Shown here: piece after piece, positions 26,230-35,786 of the stretch
How positions within the stretch are numbered: position 1 is the first letter of the stretch
Layout: every line of letters starts with the position of its first letter
Origin: Curtobacterium sp. MCBD17_035
GTDB lineage: Bacteria; Actinomycetota; Actinomycetes; Actinomycetales; Microbacteriaceae
Reading direction: 5' to 3'
DNA length: 64,000 nucleotides
NCBI RefSeq assembly: GCF_003234815.2
Contig: NZ_CP126279.1
Span: 1,922,001 to 1,986,000, forward strand
Translations under genes and position numbers: made by a program
Notes under the pieces: generated by a model
Database searches by the model: none
What the model was told of the DNA's origin: nothing
Seen by the model: only the letters and a program-made list of their open reading frames with translations

Positions 26230-27867
26230 TCAGCGGCGTCCGCGGACGATCTGCTCCTGATCGACGTCGTCGGCGTCCGCAGCGGCGAACTGCTCGTTCC
26301 CGACCGAGGCGAGCGTCTTGCCCTCGCCCGTCTGGAACCCCTTCTTGAAGTCGTCGATCGCGGCACCGAGCGCCGAGATCGTGTCGTCGTCGAGGACGTT
26401 CGTCTCGCGCAGCGTGTCGAGGATCGACGTGTTGCGCTTCAGGTGGTCGAGCAACTCGGCCTCGAACCGGAGGACGTCCGACACCGGGACCTCGTCGAGC
26501 TTGCCGTTGGTGCCGGCCCAGATCGAGACGACCTGGTCCTCGACGGGGTACGGCGAGTACTGCGGCTGCTTGAGGAGCTCGGTGAGCCGGGCTCCGCGGT
26601 CGAGCTGACGACGCGAGGCCTGGTCGAGGTCCGAAGCGAACATCGCGAAGGCCTCGAGCGCCCGGTACTGGGCGAGTTCGAGCTTGAGCGTCCCGGAGAC
26701 CTTCTTGATCGACTTGACCTGGGCGTCGCCCCCGACGCGCGACACCGAGATGCCCACGTCGACCGCCGGACGCTGGTTCGCGTTGAACAGGTCCGACTGC
26801 AGGAAGATCTGCCCGTCCGTGATCGAGATCACGTTCGTCGGGATGTAGGCCGAGACGTCGTTGGCACGGGTTTCGATGATGGGCAGGCCCGTCATCGAAC
26901 CGGCACCGAGCTCGTCGGACAGCTTCGCGCAACGCTCGAGGAGCCGGGAGTGCAGGTAGAAGACGTCACCCGGGTAGGCCTCGCGCCCCGGCGGACGACG
27001 GAGGAGGAGGGACACCGCGCGGTAGGCCTCGGCCTGCTTCGACAGGTCGTCGAAGATGATGAGGACGTGCTTGCCGCCGTACATCCAGTGCTGACCGATG
27101 GCCGAGCCGGTGTACGGGGCGAGGTACTTGAAGCCCGCGGGGTCGGAGGCGGGGGCGGCGACGATGGTGGTGTACTCCATCGCGCCGGCGTCCTCGAGCG
27201 CACCCTTGACGGAGGCGATCGTCGAACCCTTCTGGCCGATCGCGACGTAGATGCAGCGCACCTGCTTGTCGACGTCGCCGGACTCCCAGTTGGCCTTCTG
27301 GTTGATGATCGTGTCGATCGCGATGGCCGTCTTGCCGGTCTGGCGGTCGCCGATGATGAGCTGACGCTGACCGCGGCCGATCGGGATCATGGCGTCGATG
27401 GCCTTGATGCCGGTCTGCATCGGCTCGTGCACCGACTTGCGGGCCATGACGCCCGGAGCCTGGAGCTCGAGGGCGCGGCGGCCCTCCGACGCGATCTCGC
27501 CGAGGCCGTCGAGCGGCGTGCCGAGCGGGTCCACGACGCGCCCGAGGTACCCGTCGCCGACGGGGACGGAGAGCACCTCGCCGGTGCGGGTGACTTCCTG
27601 GCCCTCTTCGACGCCGGCGAACTCGCCGAGCACGATGACGCCGATCTCGTCCTCGTCGAGGTTCTGCGCGAGGCCGAGCGTGCCGTCCGCGAAGCGGATC
27701 AGCTCGTTGGCCATGACGCCGGGGAGGCCCTCGACGTGGGCGATGCCGTCGGCTGCGTCGATCACGTGACCGACCTCGGCCGTGGAGGCCTTCGTCGGCT
27801 CGTAGTTCGAGACGAAGTCCTTCAGGGCATCACGGATCTCATCGGGGCTGATGGTGATGTCTGCCAT
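26230..27867 (-). CDS. atpA: F1Fo ATP synthase subunit alpha
   Basis: This 545-residue regulatory, nucleotide-binding alpha subunit of F1 has Walker [15 protein letters not shown], the conserved [10 protein letters not shown] segment, [25 protein letters not shown] and the signature [14 protein letters not shown]. The C-terminal ~30 residues are acidic and poorly conserved. ATG 27867 is chosen over the in-frame ATG at 27957 because it gives the family start [11 protein letters not shown] and has AAGGAAT upstream. A 151-base gap separates it from atpH. I see no gene in that gap. Confidence 0.98.
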   Translation of the reverse strand: MADITISPDEIRDALKDFVSNYEPTKASTAEVGHVIDAADGIAHVEGLPGVMANELIRFADGTLGLAQNLDEDEIGVIVLGEFAGVEEGQEVTRTGEVLSVPVGDGYLGRVVDPLGTPLDGLGEIASEGRRALELQAPGVMARKSVHEPMQTGIKAIDAMIPIGRGQRQLIIGDRQTGKTAIAIDTIINQKANWESGDVDKQVRCIYVAIGQKGSTIASVKGALEDAGAMEYTTIVAAPASDPAGFKYLAPYTGSAIGQHWMYGGKHVLIIFDDLSKQAEAYRAVSLLLRRPPGREAYPGDVFYLHSRLLERCAKLSDELGAGSMTGLPIIETRANDVSAYIPTNVISITDGQIFLQSDLFNANQRPAVDVGISVSRVGGDAQVKSIKKVSGTLKLELAQYRALEAFAMFASDLDQASRRQLDRGARLTELLKQPQYSPYPVEDQVVSIWAGTNGKLDEVPVSDVLRFEAELLDHLKRNTSILDTLRETNVLDDDTISALGAAIDDFKKGFQTGEGKTLASVGNEQFAAADADDVDQEQIVRGRR

Positions 27868-28018
27868 GGGGATATTCCTTGTTGGTTTTCGAGACCGGTG
27901 GCCCCGAGGTGTGTGTGCCCGTTCGAGTCGGACCTCGACGGCCCCACCCTGGTTCATCTCGGACGCGTTGCTGCTGACCGTGTGGTGTCGAGGGTACGTC
28001 CTGCCCCCGACCTCGTGC

Positions 28019-28813
28019 TCAACCGGCGAACTCGAGGCGCAACTGCTGGAGCCGCGTGTTGACGGTGCCGTCGATGACGTCGCCGCCGACCTGGACCCGG
28101 ATGCCGCCGACGACGGTGGGGTCCACGACCTCGTTCAAGTTGATCGTGCGCCCGTACCGGTTGGCGAGCGTCCGGCCGAGGCGATCCCGCTGCTCGTGCT
28201 CGAGCGGTGCGGCGCTGATCACCACGGCGACGACCTGGTCCGCCTCCGCGGCGACGATGTCGGACGCGGCCCGCACGATCTCACCGATCCGGCGACCGCG
28301 CGGCTGCTGCACGAGGGCCGACAGGATCGCGATGGTCTGCGCCGAGGCCTTGCCGTCGAGCAGTCGCTCCACCAGTGCCGCCTTCTGCTCGGGGCTCCCG
28401 AGCTTCGTGCCGAGTGCGAGCTCGAGGTCGGCATCGGAACGGACGGCGGTCTCGAACGTGAAGAGCTCGCGCTCGATCGACGTCTCGGGTCCGGCACTGC
28501 GCGCGAGAGCGCGGATGCCCGCGTCCTCGATGCCCGCGAGGAGGTCCCGGTGCGACGACCACCGCTCCGCGACGACCGCCGAGAGCACCGCGCGGACCGC
28601 GTCCGAGCGCGACGCGAACACCCGCTGGACGAGCGCACGCTTGCCGTCGGCGTCCGCCGTGGCGTCGCCGAACACACCGAGGAGCTGGGGAGCGCCGGCG
28701 ATGGTCCGGCCCGCCGAGAGGATCTCGACACCGGCGGACAGGTCCGCGGCGTCTCCGAGCTCCGCGAGGGTCTCGCGGACGGCCTCGAGTGCGGTCCTGG
28801 TGGCGCTGCGCAT
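28019..28813 (-). CDS. atpH: F1Fo ATP synthase subunit delta
   Basis: This 264-residue delta (OSCP-like) subunit joins F1 to the peripheral stalk. It is recognised by the [22 protein letters not shown] and C-terminal [44 protein letters not shown] stretches, the latter being the family signature. It is longer than the ~180-residue E. coli protein, as usual in high-GC Gram-positives. It starts 2 bases after the atpF stop. Confidence 0.95.
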   Translation of the reverse strand: MRSATRTALEAVRETLAELGDAADLSAGVEILSAGRTIAGAPQLLGVFGDATADADGKRALVQRVFASRSDAVRAVLSAVVAERWSSHRDLLAGIEDAGIRALARSAGPETSIERELFTFETAVRSDADLELALGTKLGSPEQKAALVERLLDGKASAQTIAILSALVQQPRGRRIGEIVRAASDIVAAEADQVVAVVISAAPLEHEQRDRLGRTLANRYGRTINLNEVVDPTVVGGIRVQVGGDVIDGTVNTRLQQLRLEFAG

Positions 28814-28815
28814 CC

Positions 28816-29376
28816 TCAGTGCTCCGTTCCGGCCTCGGACCGCGCGGACGACGCCTCGAGGTCGGCGAGGAACCGATCGACCACCGCAGCGGCCTTCGCG
28901 TCGTCCTTGAGGGACTCGCCGATGACACCGGACGCGAGGTCGATCGCGAGCGACCCGACCTCGGAGCGCAGCGACTGCACGGCGCTCGCACGCTCGGCCT
29001 CGATCTGGGCCTGCGCGTTCGCGGTGATACGCGCGGCGTCGGCCGCGGCCTGCTCGCGGACCTCGTTGCCGATCGCGGTCGCGTCGGCACGGGCCTGCTC
29101 ACGGATGCGCGCGGCCTCGGCACGGGCGTCGGCGAGCTGCTTGTTGTACTCGTCGAGCGCGGCGACGGCCTGCTGCTGGGCTGCCTCGGCCTTCTTGATG
29201 CCGCCCTCGATGGCCTCCGTGCGCTCGTCGAGCATCTTCGTGATGCGCGGCGTGACGACACGCCAGAACACGATGAAGATGATGATGAACGCGACGAGCG
29301 ACCAGAGGATGTCATACGTCTCGGGGAGGAGCGGGTTGTGCGTCTCCCCGGCCGCGGTAATCAGTGCGTTCTGCAT
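28816..29376 (-). CDS. atpF: F1Fo ATP synthase subunit b
   Basis: This 186-residue peripheral-stalk subunit has one N-terminal membrane helix (about residues 25-45, LWSLVAFIIIFIVFWRVV). A long charged, Ala-rich coiled-coil helix (LDERTEAIEGGIKKAEAAQQQAV onward) follows. ATG 29376 lies 8 bases after the atpE stop. The downstream atpH start follows its stop by 2 bases. Confidence 0.96.
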   Translation of the reverse strand: MQNALITAAGETHNPLLPETYDILWSLVAFIIIFIVFWRVVTPRITKMLDERTEAIEGGIKKAEAAQQQAVAALDEYNKQLADARAEAARIREQARADATAIGNEVREQAAADAARITANAQAQIEAERASAVQSLRSEVGSLAIDLASGVIGESLKDDAKAAAVVDRFLADLEASSARSEAGTEH

Positions 29377-29384
29377 CGGGAGCC

Positions 29385-30541
<1,157 letters not shown>

Positions 30542-30639
30542 GCGGAGGTGGACTGAGTGGAGGCGATCCGATCGGAGCAACGGGGCTCGGCGACACGGAC
30601 TTCCAGAAGCCTATCAGGTGTGGGAGCCTTCTCGGTCTC

Positions 30640-31119
30640 TCAGGCGCGAGGGTCCGACCGGCCGTCGCGGTCTCCCGGTAGCGGCACGTCGATGGGCACA
30701 CGAGCGCGCGCGACCGCCGAGACGTCGATGACGAGGCTCCCGACGATGCCGACGATGATCGCGACCGCCATGACGACGCGGTCCACCCAGTCCTGGTCCC
30801 GCAGGACGGCGAGGATCACCACGAACAGGATGAACTTGACGAGCCAGGTGCCCATCACGATGCCGAAGAAGGCACCGCTGATCATCTGCCCGCGGGAGAC
30901 CCGGAGCGCGACGAGCACGCTCGCGGCCGTCAGGCCCAGGAACACCACGCTCATCACGGCGCCGACGAGACCACCGGCCAGGCCGGGACCACCCGCGACG
31001 AGGAGCCCGACGACGCCGCCGACGACGGCGAGGACGACCGCGAGCACGGCTCCCTGGACGAGGATCCGGCGGAAGACCGGGCGGACGTGGTCGAGCGCGT
31101 TCGGCGCGGGGGTGCTCAT
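30640..31119 (-). CDS. AtpI-like small membrane protein of the atp operon
   Basis: This 159-residue protein has four hydrophobic segments (in residues ~18-40, 45-70, 88-108 and 118-138) and a charged C-terminus. Its position directly before atpB, the place of atpI or of Rv1303 in mycobacteria, suggests a role in assembly of the c-ring or in Mg2+ supply, as proposed for AtpI. Sequence resemblance to AtpI is weak. ATG 31119 shares one base with the stop of the upstream glycan phosphotransferase gene (TGATG), so the two are coupled. Confidence 0.8.
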   Translation of the reverse strand: MSTPAPNALDHVRPVFRRILVQGAVLAVVLAVVGGVVGLLVAGGPGLAGGLVGAVMSVVFLGLTAASVLVALRVSRGQMISGAFFGIVMGTWLVKFILFVVILAVLRDQDWVDRVVMAVAIIVGIVGSLVIDVSAVARARVPIDVPLPGDRDGRSDPRA

Positions 31120-32390
31120 CAGCGGGACTCTCCGGTGGTCGGTCGGCGCGGCGCTGGCGCCGCGTCCGGGATGGTGCGGGCGCCGTCGCGGCGGGACGCG
31201 GCGCGGTCGAGGGGATCGAGGGCCGGGTCGACCGGGACCTCGCCACCCGCCGCGCTCTGGGCGACGATCTCGGCGCGTTTCCTGCCGAGGGGCGCGAACG
31301 TGACGACGGCGCACACGAGGAAACCGACCGTCACGAACGCGAGCACCCAGTACCAGGGCAGGAACAGGAACAGCAGGCCCCCGACGGCCACGACGGCGGT
31401 CCAGCCGTAGAAGATGAGCACCGCGTGGAAGTGCGAGTGTCCCATGTCGAGCAGCCGGTGGTGGAGGTGCTTGCGGTCGGCCGAGAACGGGGACTTCCCC
31501 GCGCTCACCCGGCGGAACACCGCGAGTCCGAAGTCGAGCATGGGCACGACGAGGATCGCGAACGGCAGCAGGATCGGGATGAACACCGGGAGCAGCTGCG
31601 TCCGCGTGTGCACCGCCGCGGGGTCGATGTTGCCCGTGAGCGACACCGCGCTCGTCGCCATGAGGAACCCGACGAGCAGCGCTCCGGCGTCACCCATGAA
31701 CAGCTTGGCGGGATGCCAGTTGAGCAGCAGGAAGCCGAAGCAGGCACCGACGAGGACCGCGGTCAGGAGGGACGGCAGGTTGAAGAAGAACTCGGTCTGG
31801 ACGACGATGCGGTTCACGAAGAAGCTGTACAGGAAGAACACGCCGCCGCCGATGATCGCGACGCCCGCGACCAGCCCGTCGAGACCGTCGATGAAGTTGA
31901 CGGCGTTCATGACGAGGACCACCGCGAGCACCGTGAAGATGAGCGACATGTAGCTCGAGCCGACCGTGAGCGAGTTGCCGATCGGGAGCGACACGATCGC
32001 GACGCCCTGCCAGGCGAGGATGCCCGCCGCGATGATCTGGCCGGCGAGCTTCGTCATCCAGTCGAGGTCCCAGATGTCGTCGGCGACCCCGAGCACGACG
32101 ATGATCGTGGCGCCCGCCAGGACCGCCAGGACACGACCGGGCTCGGCGAACACGAGCCGGAAGTAGTCGACGCCCGCGATGTGCGGGAACACGAACCACG
32201 CGCACAGCAGCGACACGATGATCCCGAGGAACATCGCGATCCCGCCGAGGCGCGGGGTCGGCGTCCGGTGCACGTCACGCTCGCGGACCTTCGGGTACCA
32301 CCGGTACCGCATCCCGAGCTTCCACACGACCCAGCTCAGCCCGAAGCTCACGGCGGCCGCGATGGCGCCGGCGAGCAGGTAGTACCTCAT
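31119..32390 (-). CDS. WecA/TagO-type polyprenyl-phosphate N-acetylhexosamine-1-phosphate transferase
   Basis: This 423-residue membrane enzyme of the MraY/WecA (glycosyltransferase 4) family transfers a sugar-1-phosphate from UDP-HexNAc to a polyprenyl phosphate, starting synthesis of a wall glycan. It has about ten membrane helices, the metal-binding motif VADDIWDLDW, the conserved NFIDGLDGLVAG loop, the FMGDAGALLVGF segment and the cytoplasmic HLHHRLLDMGHS motif typical of WecA/TagO. The position between tsaC and the AtpI-like gene matches rfe (Rv1302) in mycobacteria. It overlaps tsaC by 4 nt. The C-terminal ~40 residues are Pro/Arg-rich. Confidence 0.92.
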   Translation of the reverse strand: MRYYLLAGAIAAAVSFGLSWVVWKLGMRYRWYPKVRERDVHRTPTPRLGGIAMFLGIIVSLLCAWFVFPHIAGVDYFRLVFAEPGRVLAVLAGATIIVVLGVADDIWDLDWMTKLAGQIIAAGILAWQGVAIVSLPIGNSLTVGSSYMSLIFTVLAVVLVMNAVNFIDGLDGLVAGVAIIGGGVFFLYSFFVNRIVVQTEFFFNLPSLLTAVLVGACFGFLLLNWHPAKLFMGDAGALLVGFLMATSAVSLTGNIDPAAVHTRTQLLPVFIPILLPFAILVVPMLDFGLAVFRRVSAGKSPFSADRKHLHHRLLDMGHSHFHAVLIFYGWTAVVAVGGLLFLFLPWYWVLAFVTVGFLVCAVVTFAPLGRKRAEIVAQSAAGGEVPVDPALDPLDRAASRRDGARTIPDAAPAPRRPTTGESR

Positions 32391-33061
32391 GTGACGAGGT
32401 CGCCACCGGCGACGCGCTCGATCTCGGCGTCGGGGATCACCCCGTGCCGGACGATGCGGAGCCCGCCCCCGGTCGCGAGACCGGTCGCGTCGACGATGGT
32501 CGAGCCGGTCGAGGCCGCGACGCCCTCGTGCGGGGCGAGCCGGCCACCGTCCAGGTACACCGCGACGCTGTCCCCGAGCATGGCCTCGGCCTCGTCGACG
32601 TCCATCGCGGCGGGCACGCCCGTGGCGTTGGCGCTCGACACCGCGAGCGGACCGACCTCGTGCAGGAGCTCGAGCGCGATGCGCTGGTCCGGCATGCGCA
32701 ACGCGACGGTGCCCCGGGTCTCGCCGAGGTCCCAGTCGAGCGACGGCTGCGCCGGGAGGATGACCGTGAGGCCGCCCGGCCAGAACTCCGCGACGAGGTC
32801 ACGCACGACCTCCGGGACCTCGGCTGCGAGGGCGTCGAGCGTGGCGATCCCCGGGATGAGGACGGGTGGCGGCGACTGCCGCGTGCGGCCCTTGGCGTCG
32901 AGCAGGCGCTGCACGGCCTTCGCCGAGAAGGCGTCGGCCGCGAGACCGTAGACGGTGTCGGTGGGGACGACGACGAGCTCCCCGCGACCGAGCGCGGCCC
33001 GTGCGAGCCGCATGCCGGTCAGGAGTCCGTCAGCATCGGAGCAGTCGTGTCGGGAGGCCAT
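32387..33061 (-). CDS. tsaC: L-threonylcarbamoyladenylate synthase (TsaC/Sua5 family)
   Basis: This 224-residue enzyme makes threonylcarbamoyl-AMP for the t6A modification of ANN-decoding tRNAs. It has the YrdC-domain motifs PTDTVYGLAADAF, KGRTRQSPPPVLI, FWPGGLTVILP, LRMPD and SSANATGVPA. It lacks the extra C-terminal Sua5 domain, so it is TsaC-like in length. ATG 33061 is chosen. A TATCAT box lies 9 nt upstream on the minus strand and could be its -10. It overlaps the glycan phosphotransferase gene by 4 nt and is divergent from the HAD gene. Confidence 0.94.
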   Translation of the reverse strand: MASRHDCSDADGLLTGMRLARAALGRGELVVVPTDTVYGLAADAFSAKAVQRLLDAKGRTRQSPPPVLIPGIATLDALAAEVPEVVRDLVAEFWPGGLTVILPAQPSLDWDLGETRGTVALRMPDQRIALELLHEVGPLAVSSANATGVPAAMDVDEAEAMLGDSVAVYLDGGRLAPHEGVAASTGSTIVDATGLATGGGLRIVRHGVIPDAEIERVAGGDLVT

Positions 33062-33097
33062 GGCCCGCCCATGATAGTGCGGGAGGATGGAGGCATC

Positions 33098-33793
33098 GTG
33101 GACCACCAACACCCTGTCTCCGGCGCGTCCTCGCACGCGACCGCCCCGGCACCGTCGCTCCTGTTCCTGTTCGACATGGACGACGTCCTCTACCGGTACG
33201 ACTGGCGCACCCGCATGGCGGGCATGACGGCGCTCACCGGGCACGACCTCGACGAGCTGCGCCGACGGTGGTGGAACGACGAGGGTGAGTGGCGGGCCGA
33301 GGCAGGACACTGGCCGGACGGCGACTCGTACCTCGCGGCGCTCGAGACCGCGCTCGGGTGCCGCGTCCCCGAGCAGGAGTGGTCACGGATCCGCGGCTCG
33401 GCGATGACCCCGATCCCCCGCGCCCTCGACGCCGTCCGGATCGCCGCCCAGGCCGGGCGCGTCGCGCTGCTCACGAACAACGGCCCTCTCGCGGCCCGGC
33501 ACATCGCGCGTTGGGCACCCGAACTGCCCGCGCTGTTCGGCGAGCACCTGAACACCTCGAGCGACTTCGGTGCCCGCAAGCCCGACCCCGAGGTCTTCCG
33601 CAGCGCCCTCCGTCACCACGGCGTGCCCGCCGTCCGCACGTTCTTCGCCGACGACCGGGTCGAGAACGTCGAGGGCGCGCGGCACGTCGGCATCACGGCC
33701 GTCCACGTCACGCCCGAGACGGACCTCGTCGCCGCCGTCGCCGCGTTCGTCGCCGGGCACGGCCGGCGGGGAGGCCCGGAGCAGCAGGACTAA
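33098..33793 (+). CDS. HAD superfamily hydrolase
   Basis: This 231-residue putative phosphatase of the HAD superfamily has motif I as LFLFDMDDVLYRYDW (nucleophile Asp of DMD), motif II in VALLTNNGP, motif III Lys in ARKPDPEVF, and motif IV in TFFADDRVENVEGARHVG. The cap is a small helical insert after motif I, as in subfamily IA enzymes. GTG 33098 has GGAGG just upstream. A GTG at 33077 is also in frame. It sits alone on the plus strand inside a block of minus-strand genes, and its stop overlaps that of prmC. The substrate is unknown. Confidence 0.85.
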   Translation: MDHQHPVSGASSHATAPAPSLLFLFDMDDVLYRYDWRTRMAGMTALTGHDLDELRRRWWNDEGEWRAEAGHWPDGDSYLAALETALGCRVPEQEWSRIRGSAMTPIPRALDAVRIAAQAGRVALLTNNGPLAARHIARWAPELPALFGEHLNTSSDFGARKPDPEVFRSALRHHGVPAVRTFFADDRVENVEGARHVGITAVHVTPETDLVAAVAAFVAGHGRRGGPEQQD

Positions 33794-34704
33794 CGGGTCG
33801 CGGTGGTCGTGCGGTCCCGCCCGGTGAGGTCCTGGTGGGTCTCCGGACGCCGGAACCCCTCGGCAGCGAGCACGTCGCGCACCGCCGCCCCCTGGTGCTC
33901 CGCGTGTTCGACGACGAGTGCGCCGCCGGACACGAGCAACCGGCGGGCCGTCCGGGCGAGCGCACGGACGGCGTCGAGACCGTCCGGGCCTCCGTAGAGC
34001 GCGACCGCCGGGTCGTGGTCCCGGACCTCGGGATCACGAGGCACGGCGTCGTCCGGCACGTAGGGCGGGTTCGACACGACGACGTGCACGGTCCCGTCGA
34101 GGTCGGGCACCGCGTCGGCGAGGTCGCCCTCGACGAGCCGGACCGCCCCGCCGTGGGCGTCGATGTTCCGACGCGTCCAGGGCAGCGCCTCGGGTGACCG
34201 CTCGACGGCGACGACCCGGGCGGTCGGGACCTCGGTGGCGACCGCGAGGGCGATGGCGCCGCTCCCCGACCCGAGGTCGACCACGACGGGCTCCGCGACG
34301 GCCGTGGCCCGCACCGCGTCGATCGCGAACTGCGCGACGGACTCGGTCTCCGGACGGGGCACGAACACCCCCGGGCCGACCGCGAGCGTCAGCGCACGGA
34401 AGTGGGCCTCGCCCGTGATGTGCTGCAGCGGTTCGCGGGTCCGTCGACGCGCCACGGCCAGCCGGAAGGCCGCGACGTGCGCCGGCTGGACGAGACCGCC
34501 GGTGACCGCGCGGGCGAGCACCGCCCCGCGCGACGTCGTGGTCGCCCACGCGAGCAGCAGCTCGGCGTCGACGTCCGGGGACGGCACACCGGCCGCGGCC
34601 AACGCGGCCGCCGCTTCCCGGAGGAGGCGATCCGCCGGGAACGCGCCGTCGGCCTCGGTCGACTGCCGGGCCTCCCCGTCGGAGCGCCCGCCCGGGGTGC
34701 TCAC
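33790..34704 (-). CDS. prmC: Peptide chain release factor N5-glutamine methyltransferase
   Basis: PrmC (HemK) methylates the Gln of the GGQ motif in release factors RF1 and RF2 using S-adenosylmethionine. The 304-residue protein has an N-terminal helical domain, FVPRPETES, the SAM-binding motif [16 protein letters not shown], and the substrate-binding [13 protein letters not shown]. The GTG start at 34704 overlaps the prfA stop as GTGA, placing the modifying enzyme directly behind its substrate gene. The first ~20 residues are poorly conserved. Confidence 0.95.
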   Translation of the reverse strand: MSTPGGRSDGEARQSTEADGAFPADRLLREAAAALAAAGVPSPDVDAELLLAWATTTSRGAVLARAVTGGLVQPAHVAAFRLAVARRRTREPLQHITGEAHFRALTLAVGPGVFVPRPETESVAQFAIDAVRATAVAEPVVVDLGSGSGAIALAVATEVPTARVVAVERSPEALPWTRRNIDAHGGAVRLVEGDLADAVPDLDGTVHVVVSNPPYVPDDAVPRDPEVRDHDPAVALYGGPDGLDAVRALARTARRLLVSGGALVVEHAEHQGAAVRDVLAAEGFRRPETHQDLTGRDRTTTATR

Positions 34705-35783
34705 GCCGTCTGGTCCCCGATGTCGGCCAGGCGCGCCTCCTCGTCCATGCGGATGCAGGACTCGATCACGGGCTCGAGGGCGCCGTCCATGACCCGGTCG
34801 AGGTCGTACGACTTGTACCCGGTGCGGTGGTCCGCGATCCGGTTCTCGGGGAAGTTGTACGTCCGGATGCGCTCGGAGCGGTCCATGCCGCGGATCTGCG
34901 ACCGACGGGCGTCGGAGGCCGCGGCGTCGAGTTCCTCCTGCTGCCGCGCGAGGATCCGCGCGCGGAGGACGCGCATGGCGGCCTCGCGGTTCTGCAGCTG
35001 CGACTTCTCGTTCTGCATCGACACGACGATGCCCGTCGGCAGGTGCGTGATGCGGACCGCGGAGTCCGTCGTGTTCACGGACTGACCGCCGGGGCCGGAG
35101 GACCGGTACACGTCGATCTTGAGGTCGTTCTGGTTGATCTCGACCTCTTCGGGCTCGTCGACCTCGGGGAACACGAGCACCCCGGTCGTCGACGTGTGGA
35201 TGCGGCCCTGCGACTCGGTCGCCGGCACGCGCTGCACGCGGTGCACGCCGCCCTCGTACTTGAGGTGCGCCCAGACGCCCTGGGACGGGTCCGTCGCGTT
35301 CGACTTGATCGCCACCTGGACGTCCTTGAACCCACCGAGGTCGGACTCGGTGCGTTCGAGGAGCTCCGTCTTCCAGCCCTTGGACTCGGCGTAATGGGTG
35401 TACATGCGCAGGAGGTCGGCCGCGAACAGCGCGCTCTCGGCGCCGCCCTCGCCGCCCTTGATCTCCATGATGACGTCACGGCCGTCGTCCGGGTCGCGCG
35501 GGATGAGGAGCCGCCGCAGACGCTCCTGCGTCGCCTGCAGGTGCTCCTCGAGCGCGGGGACCTCCTCGGCGAACGCGTCGTCCTCGCGCGCGAGCTCGCG
35601 GGCGGCGGCGAGGTCCTCCCCCGCCGCCTCCCACGCCTCGTACGCCGACGTGATCTGGCTGAGCTCCGCGTACCGACGGTTGATCTTCTTGGCCCTGGCC
35701 GCGTCCGCGTGGACGGCGGGATCCGACAGCTGACGCGTCAGGTCCTCGTGTTCGGCCAGCAGCACCGCCACCGACTCGAACAC
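34701..35783 (-). CDS. prfA: Peptide chain release factor 1
   Basis: This 360-residue class-I release factor reads UAA and UAG stop codons. It has the anticodon-like PAT tripeptide in [14 protein letters not shown] and the catalytic GGQ loop in [18 protein letters not shown] (near residue 230). GTG 35783 has GGAG eight bases upstream, inside the end of rho. It lies 3 bases after the rho stop and overlaps prmC by 4 nt. In mycobacteria rpmE lies between rho and prfA, but it is absent here. Confidence 0.97.
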   Translation of the reverse strand: MFESVAVLLAEHEDLTRQLSDPAVHADAARAKKINRRYAELSQITSAYEAWEAAGEDLAAARELAREDDAFAEEVPALEEHLQATQERLRRLLIPRDPDDGRDVIMEIKGGEGGAESALFAADLLRMYTHYAESKGWKTELLERTESDLGGFKDVQVAIKSNATDPSQGVWAHLKYEGGVHRVQRVPATESQGRIHTSTTGVLVFPEVDEPEEVEINQNDLKIDVYRSSGPGGQSVNTTDSAVRITHLPTGIVVSMQNEKSQLQNREAAMRVLRARILARQQEELDAAASDARRSQIRGMDRSERIRTYNFPENRIADHRTGYKSYDLDRVMDGALEPVIESCIRMDEEARLADIGDQTA

Positions 35784-35786
35784 CCG

